Origin: Eubacteriales bacterium | GTDB lineage: Bacteria; Bacillota; Clostridia; Lachnospirales; Lachnospiraceae | Assembly (NCBI GenBank): GCA_030537935.1 | Contig: JAUNUY010000004.1 | Location: forward strand, 64,277 to 128,276 | DNA: 64,000 nt | Direction of reading: 5' to 3' | Part shown: positions 27,346 to 36,217 of the stretch, in pieces | How the letters are laid out: the number at the start of each line of letters is the position of its first letter | Position numbering within the stretch: the first letter of the stretch is position 1 | The notes under the pieces: generated by a model | The model's input: the letters and a program-made list of their open reading frames with translations, nothing else | What the model was told of the DNA's origin: nothing | Databases searched by the model: none | Made by a program: the position numbers and the translations under genes

Positions 27346-28560
27346 ATGACGGGGGGAACAGAGGACCGTCATCGGCAAAATGTTATGATTCATCGAGAAA
27401 TGACTTTGGACTTGGAACCGGTGGGGCCACTCGGAATTATCGCACATCCGTCGAGCACGGAATTGGCACGAAAGGTGGATTGGTATATCCGTAAATGGCG
27501 TACGGGCGTGGAAATTAAGCAGGACGTGGCGCCGTTCTATTCCGGCTATAAAAAACAGACCTATCTGTTGGATGTGGGCATTCCGCGATTCGGATCAGGT
27601 GAGGCAAAGAGTGTCATCAACGAAACCATCCGCGGTTACGACCTCTATATCGTGGCGGACGTGACAAACTACAGTCTGAAATATACCATCTGTGGTCACG
27701 AAAATCACTATTCTCCGGATGATATTTACCAAGACATCAAGCGGGTTATTGCAGCTTGTAACGGTAAGGCGCGACGGTTGAATGTCATCATGCCCTTTTT
27801 GTATGAGAGCAGACAGCATCGCAGAAATTCCAGAGAATCGTTGGATTGCGCTCTGATGTTGCAGGAACTCGTGAGCATGGGCGTGGATAACATTCTGACC
27901 TTCGATGCACACGACCCTCGCGTACAGAATGCCATTCCGCTGTCCGGCTTTGAGACGGTTCGCACCACGTATCAGATGATTAAGTCGTTACTGAATACGG
28001 AGCAGGATTTGCAGATCGATTCAGATCACATGATGGTCATCAGTCCGGATGAGGGCGGTATGGAGCGTGCAGTCTACTATGCGAACGTGTTGGGTCTGGA
28101 TTTGGGTATGTTCTACAAACGACGTGACTACACGAAAATCGTGGGCGGTAAGAATCCCATCGTGGCACATGAATTTCTCGGTACGGACGTGGCCGGCAAG
28201 GATATGCTCATCATCGACGACATGATTTCCTCGGGTGAGAGCATGTTGGAAGTGGCACAGGCTTTGAAAAAACGAAATGCCCGCAATATCTACATGTTCT
28301 CCGCTTTCGGTCTGTTCACGAACGGTATGAAAAAGTTCGATGAAGCATATGAACAGGGACTGGTAAAGCGCGTCTTCACGACGAATATGATTTATCAGTC
28401 GGAGAATCTGCTCAAGCGGGAGTATTACGTGAGCGTGGACATGAGTAAGTATATCGCCTCATTGATTGAGTGTTTGAACCATGATGCGTCCATCAGTGAG
28501 TTGCTGGATCCGTACAACAAGATTGTCGAGCGGGTCAATGAGTATCGGGAGGAGCGTTAG
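27346..28560 (+). CDS. prs: Ribose-phosphate pyrophosphokinase (long form)
   Basis: 404 residues from the ATG at 27346 with AAAGGAG 5 nt upstream; the frame stays open back into dnaI but there is no ribosome site there. It makes PRPP from ribose 5-phosphate and ATP for nucleotide, His and Trp synthesis. The PRPP-binding loop DDMISSGES (about 290-298) and FDAHDPRVQNA are clear. It is about 80-90 residues longer than the usual 310-320 residue enzyme, mostly by an N-terminal lead and internal insertions, as in a long form I associate with some Clostridia-type anaerobes. gpsA follows after 3 nt. Confidence 0.88.
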   Translation: MTGGTEDRHRQNVMIHREMTLDLEPVGPLGIIAHPSSTELARKVDWYIRKWRTGVEIKQDVAPFYSGYKKQTYLLDVGIPRFGSGEAKSVINETIRGYDLYIVADVTNYSLKYTICGHENHYSPDDIYQDIKRVIAACNGKARRLNVIMPFLYESRQHRRNSRESLDCALMLQELVSMGVDNILTFDAHDPRVQNAIPLSGFETVRTTYQMIKSLLNTEQDLQIDSDHMMVISPDEGGMERAVYYANVLGLDLGMFYKRRDYTKIVGGKNPIVAHEFLGTDVAGKDMLIIDDMISSGESMLEVAQALKKRNARNIYMFSAFGLFTNGMKKFDEAYEQGLVKRVFTTNMIYQSENLLKREYYVSVDMSKYIASLIECLNHDASISELLDPYNKIVERVNEYREER

Positions 28561-28563
28561 AAG

Positions 28564-29550
28564 ATGAAGACGCTGGTATTGGGCACCGGCACCTTCGGTT
28601 GTGCTTTGGCAAACCATCTGTCGGAAAAAGGCGTTTCCGTTGCCATTTGGGGACGGGATGACGAGGCGACGCGGACGTTGATGCAAACGCGCGTGTTGCC
28701 GTCGAGCCTGAACGGAAAAACCTTGCACGAGGATGTGGCCGTATCGACGGATTTGGCATCGGCCATTGCCGATCGGGCGGTCCTGGTACTGGCGGTTCCT
28801 TCCGTGGCCGTACGGGAGGTGGCGCAACGGATTCGTCCCTTTTATAAGAATCAGATTCTGGTTGTCGTCGCCAAGGGATTGGAAGAAGAAAGTCACATGA
28901 CGATGGACGAGATTTTGCGTGAGACGTTGGAGACGGATCGCATTGCCGTACTTTCCGGACCGACGCATGCGGAAGAAGTAGCGGCCAATCTGCCGTCCAG
29001 CTGTGTCATCGGTGCGGCGAATCACGATATCGCCGTCCTTCTTCAGGATTTATTCATGAGTGAAACCTTCCGTGTCTATACATCCGAGGACGTGAAGGGC
29101 ATTGAGTTGGGCGGTGCACTCAAGAATATTATTGCACTGGCAGCCGGTATGTCGGACGGTCTCGGCTACGGAGATAACGCCAAGGCGGCATTAATTACAC
29201 GCGGTATCGTGGAGATTACACGTCTGGGCGTGGCACTGGGGGCAAGACCGGAAACCTTCGGCGGTTTGACCGGTATCGGCGATTTGATCGTGACCTGCGC
29301 CAGTCGGCATTCCAGAAACCGTAAGGCCGGCTATCTCCTGGGATGCGGCAAGTCTCTGGACGAGGCACTGGCGGAAGTCGGGATGGTTGTGGAAGGGGTG
29401 AATGCCCTCCATGCCGCCTACGACAAGGCACGAGCCCTGGGTGTGGACACGCCCATCATCAATGCGGTCTATGACGTACTTTACAACGGCTTGCCCGTCA
29501 CGGAGGTGGCGAAGGTATTAATCAGCCGGGAGAAGAAACGGGAAGATTGA
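28564..29550 (+). CDS. gpsA: Glycerol-3-phosphate dehydrogenase [NAD(P)+]
   Basis: 328 residues; reduces dihydroxyacetone phosphate to sn-glycerol 3-phosphate for phospholipids. N-terminal Rossmann motif GTGTFG (7-12), SGPTHAEEVA near 135, catalytic lysine region GALKNIIALAAG near 190 and the GDLIVTC segment near 240. GGGAGGAG precedes the ATG; the gene closes the prs operon. Confidence 0.95.
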   Translation: MKTLVLGTGTFGCALANHLSEKGVSVAIWGRDDEATRTLMQTRVLPSSLNGKTLHEDVAVSTDLASAIADRAVLVLAVPSVAVREVAQRIRPFYKNQILVVVAKGLEEESHMTMDEILRETLETDRIAVLSGPTHAEEVAANLPSSCVIGAANHDIAVLLQDLFMSETFRVYTSEDVKGIELGGALKNIIALAAGMSDGLGYGDNAKAALITRGIVEITRLGVALGARPETFGGLTGIGDLIVTCASRHSRNRKAGYLLGCGKSLDEALAEVGMVVEGVNALHAAYDKARALGVDTPIINAVYDVLYNGLPVTEVAKVLISREKKRED

Positions 29551-29560
29551 TTTTATTAAA

Positions 29561-29633
29561 AACAGCCTTGCAAGGGACTGACATGACGGCACACCGTTCG
29601 GTTGCCGGTTTGTCGATGCTTTGCAAGGCTGTT
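29561..29633. terminator. Large two-level hairpin between gpsA and lysR
   Basis: AACAGCCTTGCAA (29561-29573) pairs with TTGCAAGGCTGTT (29621-29633), and the 47-nt interior folds again (CGGCA/TGCCG with loosely paired flanks). A runs precede and a T-rich stretch follows, so it may terminate both convergent genes, though the span is longer than usual for a terminator. Confidence 0.6.
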
Positions 29634-29673
29634 ATCGTTATGTTTGTCGGCATGGTCGTGTCGAGGGTGTCCG

Positions 29674-30567
29674 TCAAACGTTATCGTAGACGAAGCGGAT
29701 GAAACGCTCTTCCGCGGCACGTAATTTCCGACCGGCGGCACGCACCAGATACAGAGACCGTCGAAGCGGTGCTGAAACCGGATTGTAAACGAGAATATGG
29801 CCGCTGTCCTGAAAATCCCGCGCCGCTACACGGGACATCAGAGAGATGCCTTCATCGTTCATAACGGCTCGCTTGAGTTTTTCCGGGTCGTTAATCCGTG
29901 CAACGACATTCAGATCGTCAATACCATAGCCGCATTCATTTAAAAAGCGGGCACTTCGTTTCTCCGCCCGGGTGCCGGCGAGACGGACGATGATAGGTTC
30001 CCGAAGCAGTCGTTGGACGGCCTGTTCGTCTCGAAACATCCGTCGATATTTTTCTTTATTGGCAGTGACAAAGACCAGATTATCGGTAAAGAAGGGGCGG
30101 GCCTCCAAGTCATCGCCGACCGGTTGCGTACCGACAAAGCCGATGTTGATACGGCCGTTGCGTATTTCCGCCAGGACATCTTCACTGTCGGCGGTAATCA
30201 AGTGAAAACGGATGCGACGGTTACACAGTGAGAAATCATGAATCAGCCGGGGCAGGATATAGTTGCCCGGCAGGGTGGATGCGCCGATTTGCAACATTTC
30301 GGATGGACCGTAACGGTCCATGAATTCATCCAGAACGGTTTGGCGCTTTTTACACAGGGTGACGGCATGTGCATACAATCGTTCACCGGCCTCCGTCGGC
30401 TTGACCCGTTTGGTGGTCCGTTCAAACAGTCGGACGTTAAGTTCTTTTTCAAGCTGGCGGATATGGGCGGATACGGTGGGTTGCGTCAGGAACAGGGCTT
30501 TTGCCGCCGCGGAAAAGTTTTTTTCATCATAAACGTGGATGAATACGTTCAACTGGTTAAAGTCCAT
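29674..30567 (-). CDS. LysR-family transcriptional regulator (CysL-like)
   Basis: 297 residues. Winged HTH at the N-terminus (about 1-60, FSAAAKALFLTQPTVSAHIRQLE in part) and a periplasmic-binding-like effector domain from about 90 with the GASTLPGNY segment typical of the CysB/CysL group. I chose the ATG at 30567 because GAGGAAAC precedes it; five codons upstream lies another ATG that forms part of this ribosome site. It diverges from pdp across 118 bp, so it may control pdp-pheA; the ligand is unknown. Confidence 0.85.
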   Translation of the reverse strand: MDFNQLNVFIHVYDEKNFSAAAKALFLTQPTVSAHIRQLEKELNVRLFERTTKRVKPTEAGERLYAHAVTLCKKRQTVLDEFMDRYGPSEMLQIGASTLPGNYILPRLIHDFSLCNRRIRFHLITADSEDVLAEIRNGRINIGFVGTQPVGDDLEARPFFTDNLVFVTANKEKYRRMFRDEQAVQRLLREPIIVRLAGTRAEKRSARFLNECGYGIDDLNVVARINDPEKLKRAVMNDEGISLMSRVAARDFQDSGHILVYNPVSAPLRRSLYLVRAAGRKLRAAEERFIRFVYDNV

Positions 30568-30629
30568 AGTTTCCTCTTTCATAGATTACTTCTATATTTC
30601 ATTGTAGCGAACAATTTTTCATTGTCAAC

Positions 30630-30658
30630 TGTAAACACGCCGTCTTCCATGCTATAAT
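30630..30658 (+). promoter_or_regulatory. Promoter of pdp
   Basis: TGTAAA (30630-30635), 17-bp spacer ending in TGC, TATAAT (30653-30658): an extended -10 promoter 27 nt before the pdp start. Confidence 0.72.
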
Positions 30659-30685
30659 GAAGCCATTCCCTGAAAGGAGACTGTC

Positions 30686-32017
30686 ATGAGAATTTATGAT
30701 ATTATAGCGAAAAAACGGGACGGGGCGGTCCTGACCGAGGCCGAGATTCAAGCCTTTGTTCGGGATTATACGGCGGGCCGGATTCCGGACTACCAGGCGG
30801 CGGCCTTGCTGATGGCCATCTGTATCCGGGGGATGACGGATGCGGAGACGACGGCACTCACGATGGCCATGCGGGATTCCGGTGAGGTCATCGATTTGTC
30901 GGCGATTACCGGTTTTAAGGCGGATAAACATTCGACCGGCGGTGTCGGGGATAAGACGACACCCGTCGTCGTGTCGATTGCGGCGGCAGCCGGGGTCAAG
31001 GTCGCAAAGATGAGTGGTAAGGGACTGGCTCATACGGGCGGCACCGTAGATAAACTGGATGCCATCCCGGGGATGAATACCGCTTTGACGGAGATGCAGT
31101 TTTTCGATATCGTGAACCGCGTCGGGTGTGCGGTGACGGGTCAGACGGGTAACCTCGTGCCGGCGGATAAAAAGATTTATGCCCTGCGGGACGTGACCGG
31201 AACGGTGGAGAGTATCCCGCTCATTGCGGCGTCCATTTTATCAAAGAAGTTGGCATCCGGTGCCGACGGTTTCGTCTTTGACGTAACGGTGGGATCGGGC
31301 GCCTTTATGAAGACTTTGGCAGAGGCCCGTCACCTGGCGACCTTGATGGTTCGCATTGCGGCGTCGTCGGGGAAGAGCGCATCGGCACTCCTGACGGATA
31401 TGGATATTCCGTTGGGATTACGCATTGGTAATATTTTGGAATTACAGGAGGTCATTGAGGTACTCAACGGCGGGGGACCGGCAGATTTACGAACGGTATG
31501 TATTGCACTTGCCGCCGAGATGATACATTCGGCAACGGCTCAACCGGTCGATGTCTGTCGTGTCCGGGCGGAAGAATTGCTGGATAGCGGCGCGGCGATG
31601 CGTAAATTTACGGCGATGGTGGCGGCCCAAGGCGGGGATACCGCCTACTTGACCGGTGAAAAAGCTTGGCCGACGGCACGGCACGAATATCCCGTGCGGG
31701 CGATGCAATCCGGTTATGTGCACGGACCGGATGCCCTGGCATTGGGGCGCCTGGCCGTGGATTTGGGCGCGGGTCGACGAACCAAGGATGCGCCTATTGA
31801 CTATACGGCGGGCATTGGAATCAAGTGTAAACGAGGTGCAGCGGTTGAAGCCGGGGATATTTTGGGCATTCTGTACTGCAACGATGTGGAGGATGATTTA
31901 TCCGAATTGGCGGAACAGGCAAGCGGTGCATGGATGATTCGGGATGAGAAACCGTCGGCGTCGCGATGGATTTACGAGAGGATTACGAAGGATGGATTTG
32001 AAGAATATACGGGATGA
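30686..32017 (+). CDS. pdp: Pyrimidine-nucleoside phosphorylase
   Basis: 443 residues; splits uridine, deoxyuridine or thymidine with phosphate. The family signature is visible as GKGLAHTGGTVDKLD (about 111-125), with KHSTGGVGDKT (about 80-90) and KKLASGADGFVFDV near 190. AAAGGAG lies 7 nt before the ATG. Its last 26 bp overlap the start of pheA, an odd partner for nucleoside salvage. Confidence 0.94.
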   Translation: MRIYDIIAKKRDGAVLTEAEIQAFVRDYTAGRIPDYQAAALLMAICIRGMTDAETTALTMAMRDSGEVIDLSAITGFKADKHSTGGVGDKTTPVVVSIAAAAGVKVAKMSGKGLAHTGGTVDKLDAIPGMNTALTEMQFFDIVNRVGCAVTGQTGNLVPADKKIYALRDVTGTVESIPLIAASILSKKLASGADGFVFDVTVGSGAFMKTLAEARHLATLMVRIAASSGKSASALLTDMDIPLGLRIGNILELQEVIEVLNGGGPADLRTVCIALAAEMIHSATAQPVDVCRVRAEELLDSGAAMRKFTAMVAAQGGDTAYLTGEKAWPTARHEYPVRAMQSGYVHGPDALALGRLAVDLGAGRRTKDAPIDYTAGIGIKCKRGAAVEAGDILGILYCNDVEDDLSELAEQASGAWMIRDEKPSASRWIYERITKDGFEEYTG

Positions 32018-33131
32018 GATTGACGAAATCGATGATGAAATCGTCGCCCTCTATGAGCGGCGGGTTGCCCTGACGGATGCGGTGGCGACCTATAAGATGG
32101 AAACGGGAAAACCGGTGCTGGACCGTCAGCGGGAGAAGCAGAAGCTCGCCTTCGTGAAAGGCACGGTAAACCGTCCGGGCATTGCGGAGGATGCGGCGGC
32201 ATTGATTGCCAATATCATGGTACTGAGTCGGAAGAATCAGTATGACCGGATGGCGCGCAACGGGCATGGTCTGAAGCTGGACGTACATGAAATCCAGAGT
32301 GTGGTTTGCCGCGATGTGCGTATCGGTTATCAGGGAGAGGCCGGCGGATACGGTTACCTGGCGATGAAGCGTTACTTCGGGGATTACGGTACACAGGGTG
32401 CCTATGCCAATTTCGAGGACGTGGTGCTTGCCGTGGAGCGGGAAGAAATTGACTGTGGCGTGATTCCCATCGAAAATTCCACGGCCGGAGAGGTGACGCA
32501 GGTCTACGATCTGCTCATCCGTCATCAGATTCATATCGTGGATGAGGTGACCTTCCCCATCCGACATGCCTTACTGGGCGTTGCGGGGACGCGCCGGGAT
32601 GAGATTCGGACCGTCTACTCACATCCGCAGGCTTTAATGCAATGTGCCGGTTTTTTGGCGGCACATAAGGAGTGGTTGCGGGTCAGTCTCTCCAATACGG
32701 CGGTCAGTGCCAGGAAGGTGGCGGAAGATGCGGATCCGACGCAGGCGGCCATCGGCAGCAAGGAGGCGGCAAAGTTTTTCGGCTTGGAAGTGATTGCGGA
32801 GGGTCTGGCGGATGAAGAACGGAATACGACAAAGTTCATCATCATTAAGAAACGTTGTGAACAGTTGCCGAATGCAAACAGAATCCTGATTTCTTTCCGG
32901 GCACCACATGAGATCGGTTCACTTTATGAGCTCTTGAGTCACACGAAGTATAACGGTCTGAACATGACGAAAATATTTTCAAGACCGACACCTGAACGAC
33001 AGTGGGATTACAGCTTTTTCGTTGAGATTGACGGAAATCTGAAGCAGGAACGGGTTCGTGCCGCCCTCTTGGGCATTGCGAAAGAGGCGACGGATTTTCA
33101 AATTCTCGGTTCATACCCCGAATTTGAATAG
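31992..33131 (+). CDS. pheA: Bifunctional chorismate mutase/prephenate dehydratase
   Basis: 379 residues from the ATG at 31992. Three parts: AroQ chorismate mutase (about 1-88, beginning DLKNIRDEIDEIDDEIV), prephenate dehydratase (about 108-285, with GYQGEAG near 111, PIENSTAGEV near 160 and the catalytic NTTKF segment near 278), and a C-terminal ACT domain (about 300-375, APHEIGSLYELL) that senses phenylalanine. It turns chorismate into phenylpyruvate. The open frame extends 16 codons upstream within pdp without a better start. Confidence 0.93.
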   Translation: MDLKNIRDEIDEIDDEIVALYERRVALTDAVATYKMETGKPVLDRQREKQKLAFVKGTVNRPGIAEDAAALIANIMVLSRKNQYDRMARNGHGLKLDVHEIQSVVCRDVRIGYQGEAGGYGYLAMKRYFGDYGTQGAYANFEDVVLAVEREEIDCGVIPIENSTAGEVTQVYDLLIRHQIHIVDEVTFPIRHALLGVAGTRRDEIRTVYSHPQALMQCAGFLAAHKEWLRVSLSNTAVSARKVAEDADPTQAAIGSKEAAKFFGLEVIAEGLADEERNTTKFIIIKKRCEQLPNANRILISFRAPHEIGSLYELLSHTKYNGLNMTKIFSRPTPERQWDYSFFVEIDGNLKQERVRAALLGIAKEATDFQILGSYPEFE

Positions 33132-33175
33132 GGATATATAGTATAAAAGAATAATAAAAACACAAGATATGGTGT
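33129..33175. promoter_or_regulatory. Distal NrdR-box pair upstream of nrdDG
   Basis: ACACAAGATATGGTGT (33160-33175) matches the NrdR consensus at 14 of 16 positions; TAGGGATATATAGTAT (33129-33144) matches at 10 of 16, exactly 31 bp away. The first of these overlaps the pheA stop codon. Confidence 0.65.
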
Positions 33176-33310
33176 GCCCTTCGGAGAGTTACAACTCGAT
33201 TTACGGGTGATTTTGAACAAATCGACTGTAAATCACCTGTTTTATTGGTGAAAATAGCAATGGAAATTTACGGAAACTCGTGTCCACTGAAATATTCATC
33301 AAGGAATAGG

Positions 33311-33363
33311 AAACTATATCTTGTGTTTTTGTATTTGAAAAACACGATACCTGGTGCTATAAT
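33311..33363 (+). promoter_or_regulatory. nrdDG promoter with proximal NrdR-box pair
   Basis: TTGAAA (33335-33340), 17-bp spacer, TATAAT (33358-33363) with an extended TGC. NrdR-like boxes are AAACTATATCTTGTGT (33311-33326, 14 of 16) and ACACGATACCTGGTGC (33342-33357, 11 of 16), 31 bp apart; the second fills the spacer exactly between -35 and -10. Confidence 0.8.
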
Positions 33364-33442
33364 GGACGAGAAGCAATAAGAGGTACATCGTAAGGGATGG
33401 CTTATCCGGGCGATGAGAGTGGAATGCGGGAAAGGCGGCATT

Positions 33443-35569
33443 ATGAAGGTTATTAAGAGGGATGGACGTGCAGTCAGCTATGATGCACAAAAAATAATTA
33501 ATGCAATTAATAAAGCAAATAAAGAGGTCGAAGCGCCGGAGCGGGTCACCCACGACCAGGTCATTGAAATCCTGGCGGCATTGGGATCGAAGATGAAAGA
33601 CAGTATTACGGTGGAAGATATTCAGGATTTCATTGAGCACAAGCTCATGTCTTTCGGGAAGCACGAGCTGGCCAAGCGTTACGTCATCTACCGTTACCAA
33701 CGGGCGTTGGTGCGAAAAGCGAATACGACGGACGACTCCATTCTGAGTCTGATCAAGAATCAGAATAGTGAAGTCGGTGATGAGAATTCGAACAAGAACG
33801 CCACCATCGCATCGACCCAGCGAGACCTTATTGCCGGGGAGGTTTCCAAAGACTTGACGATGCGCGTTTTGTTACCGGAGCGAATTATCCGTGCCCACGA
33901 GAGCGGGATGTTGCATTTTCATGACGCGGATTATTTCATTCAACCGATTTTCAACTGCTGCCTGATCAATATCGGCGATATGTTGGAAAACGGGACGGTA
34001 ATGAACGGGAAGATGATTGAGACCCCCAAGAGTTTCCAAGTGGCCTGTACGGTTATGACACAGATTATCGCGGCCGTGGCAAGCTCCCAGTACGGCGGAC
34101 AGTCTGTAGACATCAAGCATTTGGGCAAGTATCTGCGACGGAGCGAGGAGAAATACAGAAAGATCTATGAAGATAAATTCCGGGACAGCCTGGATAAAGA
34201 GATTATTGAACAACTCGTGAGTGAGCGTCTCTACGACGAACTCAAGAGTGGTGTCCAAACCATCCAATATCAGATTAATACTTTGATGACGACCAACGGT
34301 CAGTCACCGTTCGTGACCTTGTTCCTGAATCTGGAACCGGAAGCGCCGTATGCAAAAGAGACGGCAATGATTATTGAAGAGATTCTCAAACAACGTCTCC
34401 AGGGGATTAAAAACGAGGAAGGTGTGTACGTGACGCCGGCGTTCCCGAAATTGGTTTATGTGTTGGATGAGTGTAACAATCTGTCCGGCGGTGCATACGA
34501 TGATTTGACCCGTCTGGCCGTAAAGTGCAGTGCCAAACGGATGTATCCGGATTATATCTCCGCTAAGAAGATGCGTGAGCATTATCAAGGCAATGTATTT
34601 TCGCCCATGGGATGCCGTTCTTTCCTGCCGGCATGGAAGAATGAAGCCGGAGATTATCAATTCGAAGGCCGATTCAATCAGGGCGTGGTCAGCCTGAATC
34701 TGCCGCAAATCGGCATATTGTCCGGTCGGGATGAAGAGAAGTACTTCGAGATTCTCGAAGAACGCTTGGCATTGCAGTTCGAGGCGCTGATGTGTCGTCA
34801 TAACGCGTTGAAAGGCACCTTGTCCGATGCCAGCCCCATTCACTGGCAATACGGCGCCATTGCACGATTGGACAAGGGCGAAAAAATTGACAAGTTCCTT
34901 TTCGGTGACTACAGCACCCTGAGTCTGGGCTACATCGGTCTGTATGAGGCGGCAAAACTGGTGACGGGTGAGAGTCATACGCAGGGCCGCGGCAAGGCTT
35001 TTGCGGACCGGTTGATGAAGCATCTGCGTGCGACGGCCGATCGCTGGAAGGCTGAGACGAATATCGGTTTCAGTCTCTACGGTACGCCGGCGGAGTCGCT
35101 TTGCTACCGTTTTGCAAAAATCGACCGTCAGCTCTTCGGTGAGATTGAAGACATCACGGATAAGGGGTATTATACGAACTCCTATCACGTGGATGTCCGT
35201 GAGCCGATTGATGCATTGAGTAAGTTTGCATTCGAAAGTCAGTATCAGGTGATTTCTTCCGGCGGATCCATTTCCTACGTGGAAGTGCCGAATATGACGA
35301 AGAACCTGGAGGCATTGGAGGAGGTCGTGAAATTCATTTACGATAATATCCAGTATGCCGAGTTTAATACGAAATCCGATTTTTGCCATGAATGCAGCTT
35401 CGACGGCGAAATCGAGGTGAACGAGGACGGTGAGTGGGAGTGCCCGCACTGTCACAATACGAACCGTCAGAAGATGAGTGTCATCCGTCGTACCTGCGGA
35501 TATTTGGGTGAAAACTTCTGGAATGTCGGTAAGACGAAGGAGATTTCGTCCCGCGTGACACATCTGTAG
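33443..35569 (+). CDS. nrdD: Anaerobic (class III) ribonucleoside-triphosphate reductase
   Basis: 708 residues from the ATG at 33443 (AAAGG 8 nt upstream; the frame begins at 33413). An ATP-cone (about 1-95) gives allosteric control; the catalytic barrel follows. Near the C-terminus are a four-cysteine zinc site (CHECS near 648 and CPHC near 667) and the glycyl-radical motif RRTCGYLGEN (glycine about 686). It makes dNTPs without oxygen and is activated by NrdG, encoded next. The upstream NrdR boxes predict repression by NrdR. Confidence 0.96.
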   Translation: MKVIKRDGRAVSYDAQKIINAINKANKEVEAPERVTHDQVIEILAALGSKMKDSITVEDIQDFIEHKLMSFGKHELAKRYVIYRYQRALVRKANTTDDSILSLIKNQNSEVGDENSNKNATIASTQRDLIAGEVSKDLTMRVLLPERIIRAHESGMLHFHDADYFIQPIFNCCLINIGDMLENGTVMNGKMIETPKSFQVACTVMTQIIAAVASSQYGGQSVDIKHLGKYLRRSEEKYRKIYEDKFRDSLDKEIIEQLVSERLYDELKSGVQTIQYQINTLMTTNGQSPFVTLFLNLEPEAPYAKETAMIIEEILKQRLQGIKNEEGVYVTPAFPKLVYVLDECNNLSGGAYDDLTRLAVKCSAKRMYPDYISAKKMREHYQGNVFSPMGCRSFLPAWKNEAGDYQFEGRFNQGVVSLNLPQIGILSGRDEEKYFEILEERLALQFEALMCRHNALKGTLSDASPIHWQYGAIARLDKGEKIDKFLFGDYSTLSLGYIGLYEAAKLVTGESHTQGRGKAFADRLMKHLRATADRWKAETNIGFSLYGTPAESLCYRFAKIDRQLFGEIEDITDKGYYTNSYHVDVREPIDALSKFAFESQYQVISSGGSISYVEVPNMTKNLEALEEVVKFIYDNIQYAEFNTKSDFCHECSFDGEIEVNEDGEWECPHCHNTNRQKMSVIRRTCGYLGENFWNVGKTKEISSRVTHL

Positions 35570-35600
35570 GCAAGACGTTGCAGGCAAGGGGGAGGTGCCT

Positions 35601-36119
35601 ATGAAATATGCGGATATCAAGACCGTGGACGTGGCGAACGGTCCCGGGATACGGGTATCCCTCTTCGTGAGCGGATGTCGACACAAGTGCAAAGGTTGTT
35701 TCAACTACGATGCCTGGGATTTTGATTTCGGCAAAGAGTATACGTCGGAAACGGAAGACTATATTCTGGACTGTTTGGATAAAAAGCATATCAAGGGACT
35801 GACTTTTTTGGGCGGTGAACCGCTGGAGCCGGAGAATCAGGAAGCGGTATGTCGATTGATTCGACGGATTCGGCAACAGTTGCCGGAGAAAAATCTTTGG
35901 TTGTATACGGGGTTTACTTATGAATATCTGATGGAGAAGATGGTAGACCGTTTACCTTATACGAAAGATATATTGGACAATGTGGATGTCCTCGTCGATG
36001 GAAAGTATCAGGAGGATCTGAAAGATGTTCGTCTGCGGTTTCGTGGTTCGGCAAATCAGCGGTTGATTGATTTGGTGCAGACACGGGAGACGAAACATGT
36101 AACCTTATGGGATCAGTGA
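35601..36119 (+). CDS. nrdG: Anaerobic ribonucleotide reductase activating protein
   Basis: 172 residues; radical SAM enzyme that installs the glycyl radical on NrdD. The cluster motif CxxxCxxC is seen as CRHKCKGC (C26, C30, C33), followed by a GGEP motif (LGGEPLEPEN). The long GGGGGAGG run (35588-35595) places the start at the ATG of 35601; a GTG inside that run is not a likely start. A strong terminator follows. Confidence 0.95.
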   Translation: MKYADIKTVDVANGPGIRVSLFVSGCRHKCKGCFNYDAWDFDFGKEYTSETEDYILDCLDKKHIKGLTFLGGEPLEPENQEAVCRLIRRIRQQLPEKNLWLYTGFTYEYLMEKMVDRLPYTKDILDNVDVLVDGKYQEDLKDVRLRFRGSANQRLIDLVQTRETKHVTLWDQ

Positions 36120-36124
36120 TGTAA

Positions 36125-36149
36125 CCCTGCCTTCGGGCAGGGTTTTTTA
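36125..36149 (+). terminator. Terminator after nrdG
   Basis: CCCTGCC-TTCG-GGCAGGG followed by six T: a textbook intrinsic terminator. Confidence 0.95.
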
Positions 36150-36164
36150 TACCCGGCATTATGC

Positions 36165-36192
36165 TTGACAAAATATAACGCGGCGATATAAT
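36165..36192 (+). promoter_or_regulatory. Consensus promoter with overlapping palindrome, metal-uptake operon
   Basis: Perfect TTGACA (36165-36170) and TATAAT (36187-36192) with a 16-bp spacer. TATAACGCGGCGATATA (36174-36190) is a 17-bp near-palindrome (TATA-A-CGC-G-GCG-A-TATA) that covers the spacer and most of the -10, a likely repressor site. Confidence 0.8.
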
Positions 36193-36217
36193 GAAGTAAG
36201 TAGAACGAGGAGGGTGT

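Noticed and set aside
34304..35704. Long minus-strand open frame opposite nrdD (also similar ones opposite nrdA, ygeY, ygeX and ygfK)
   Set aside because: These are shadows created by the codon use of the real genes; they have no start signals and no recognisable protein sequence.
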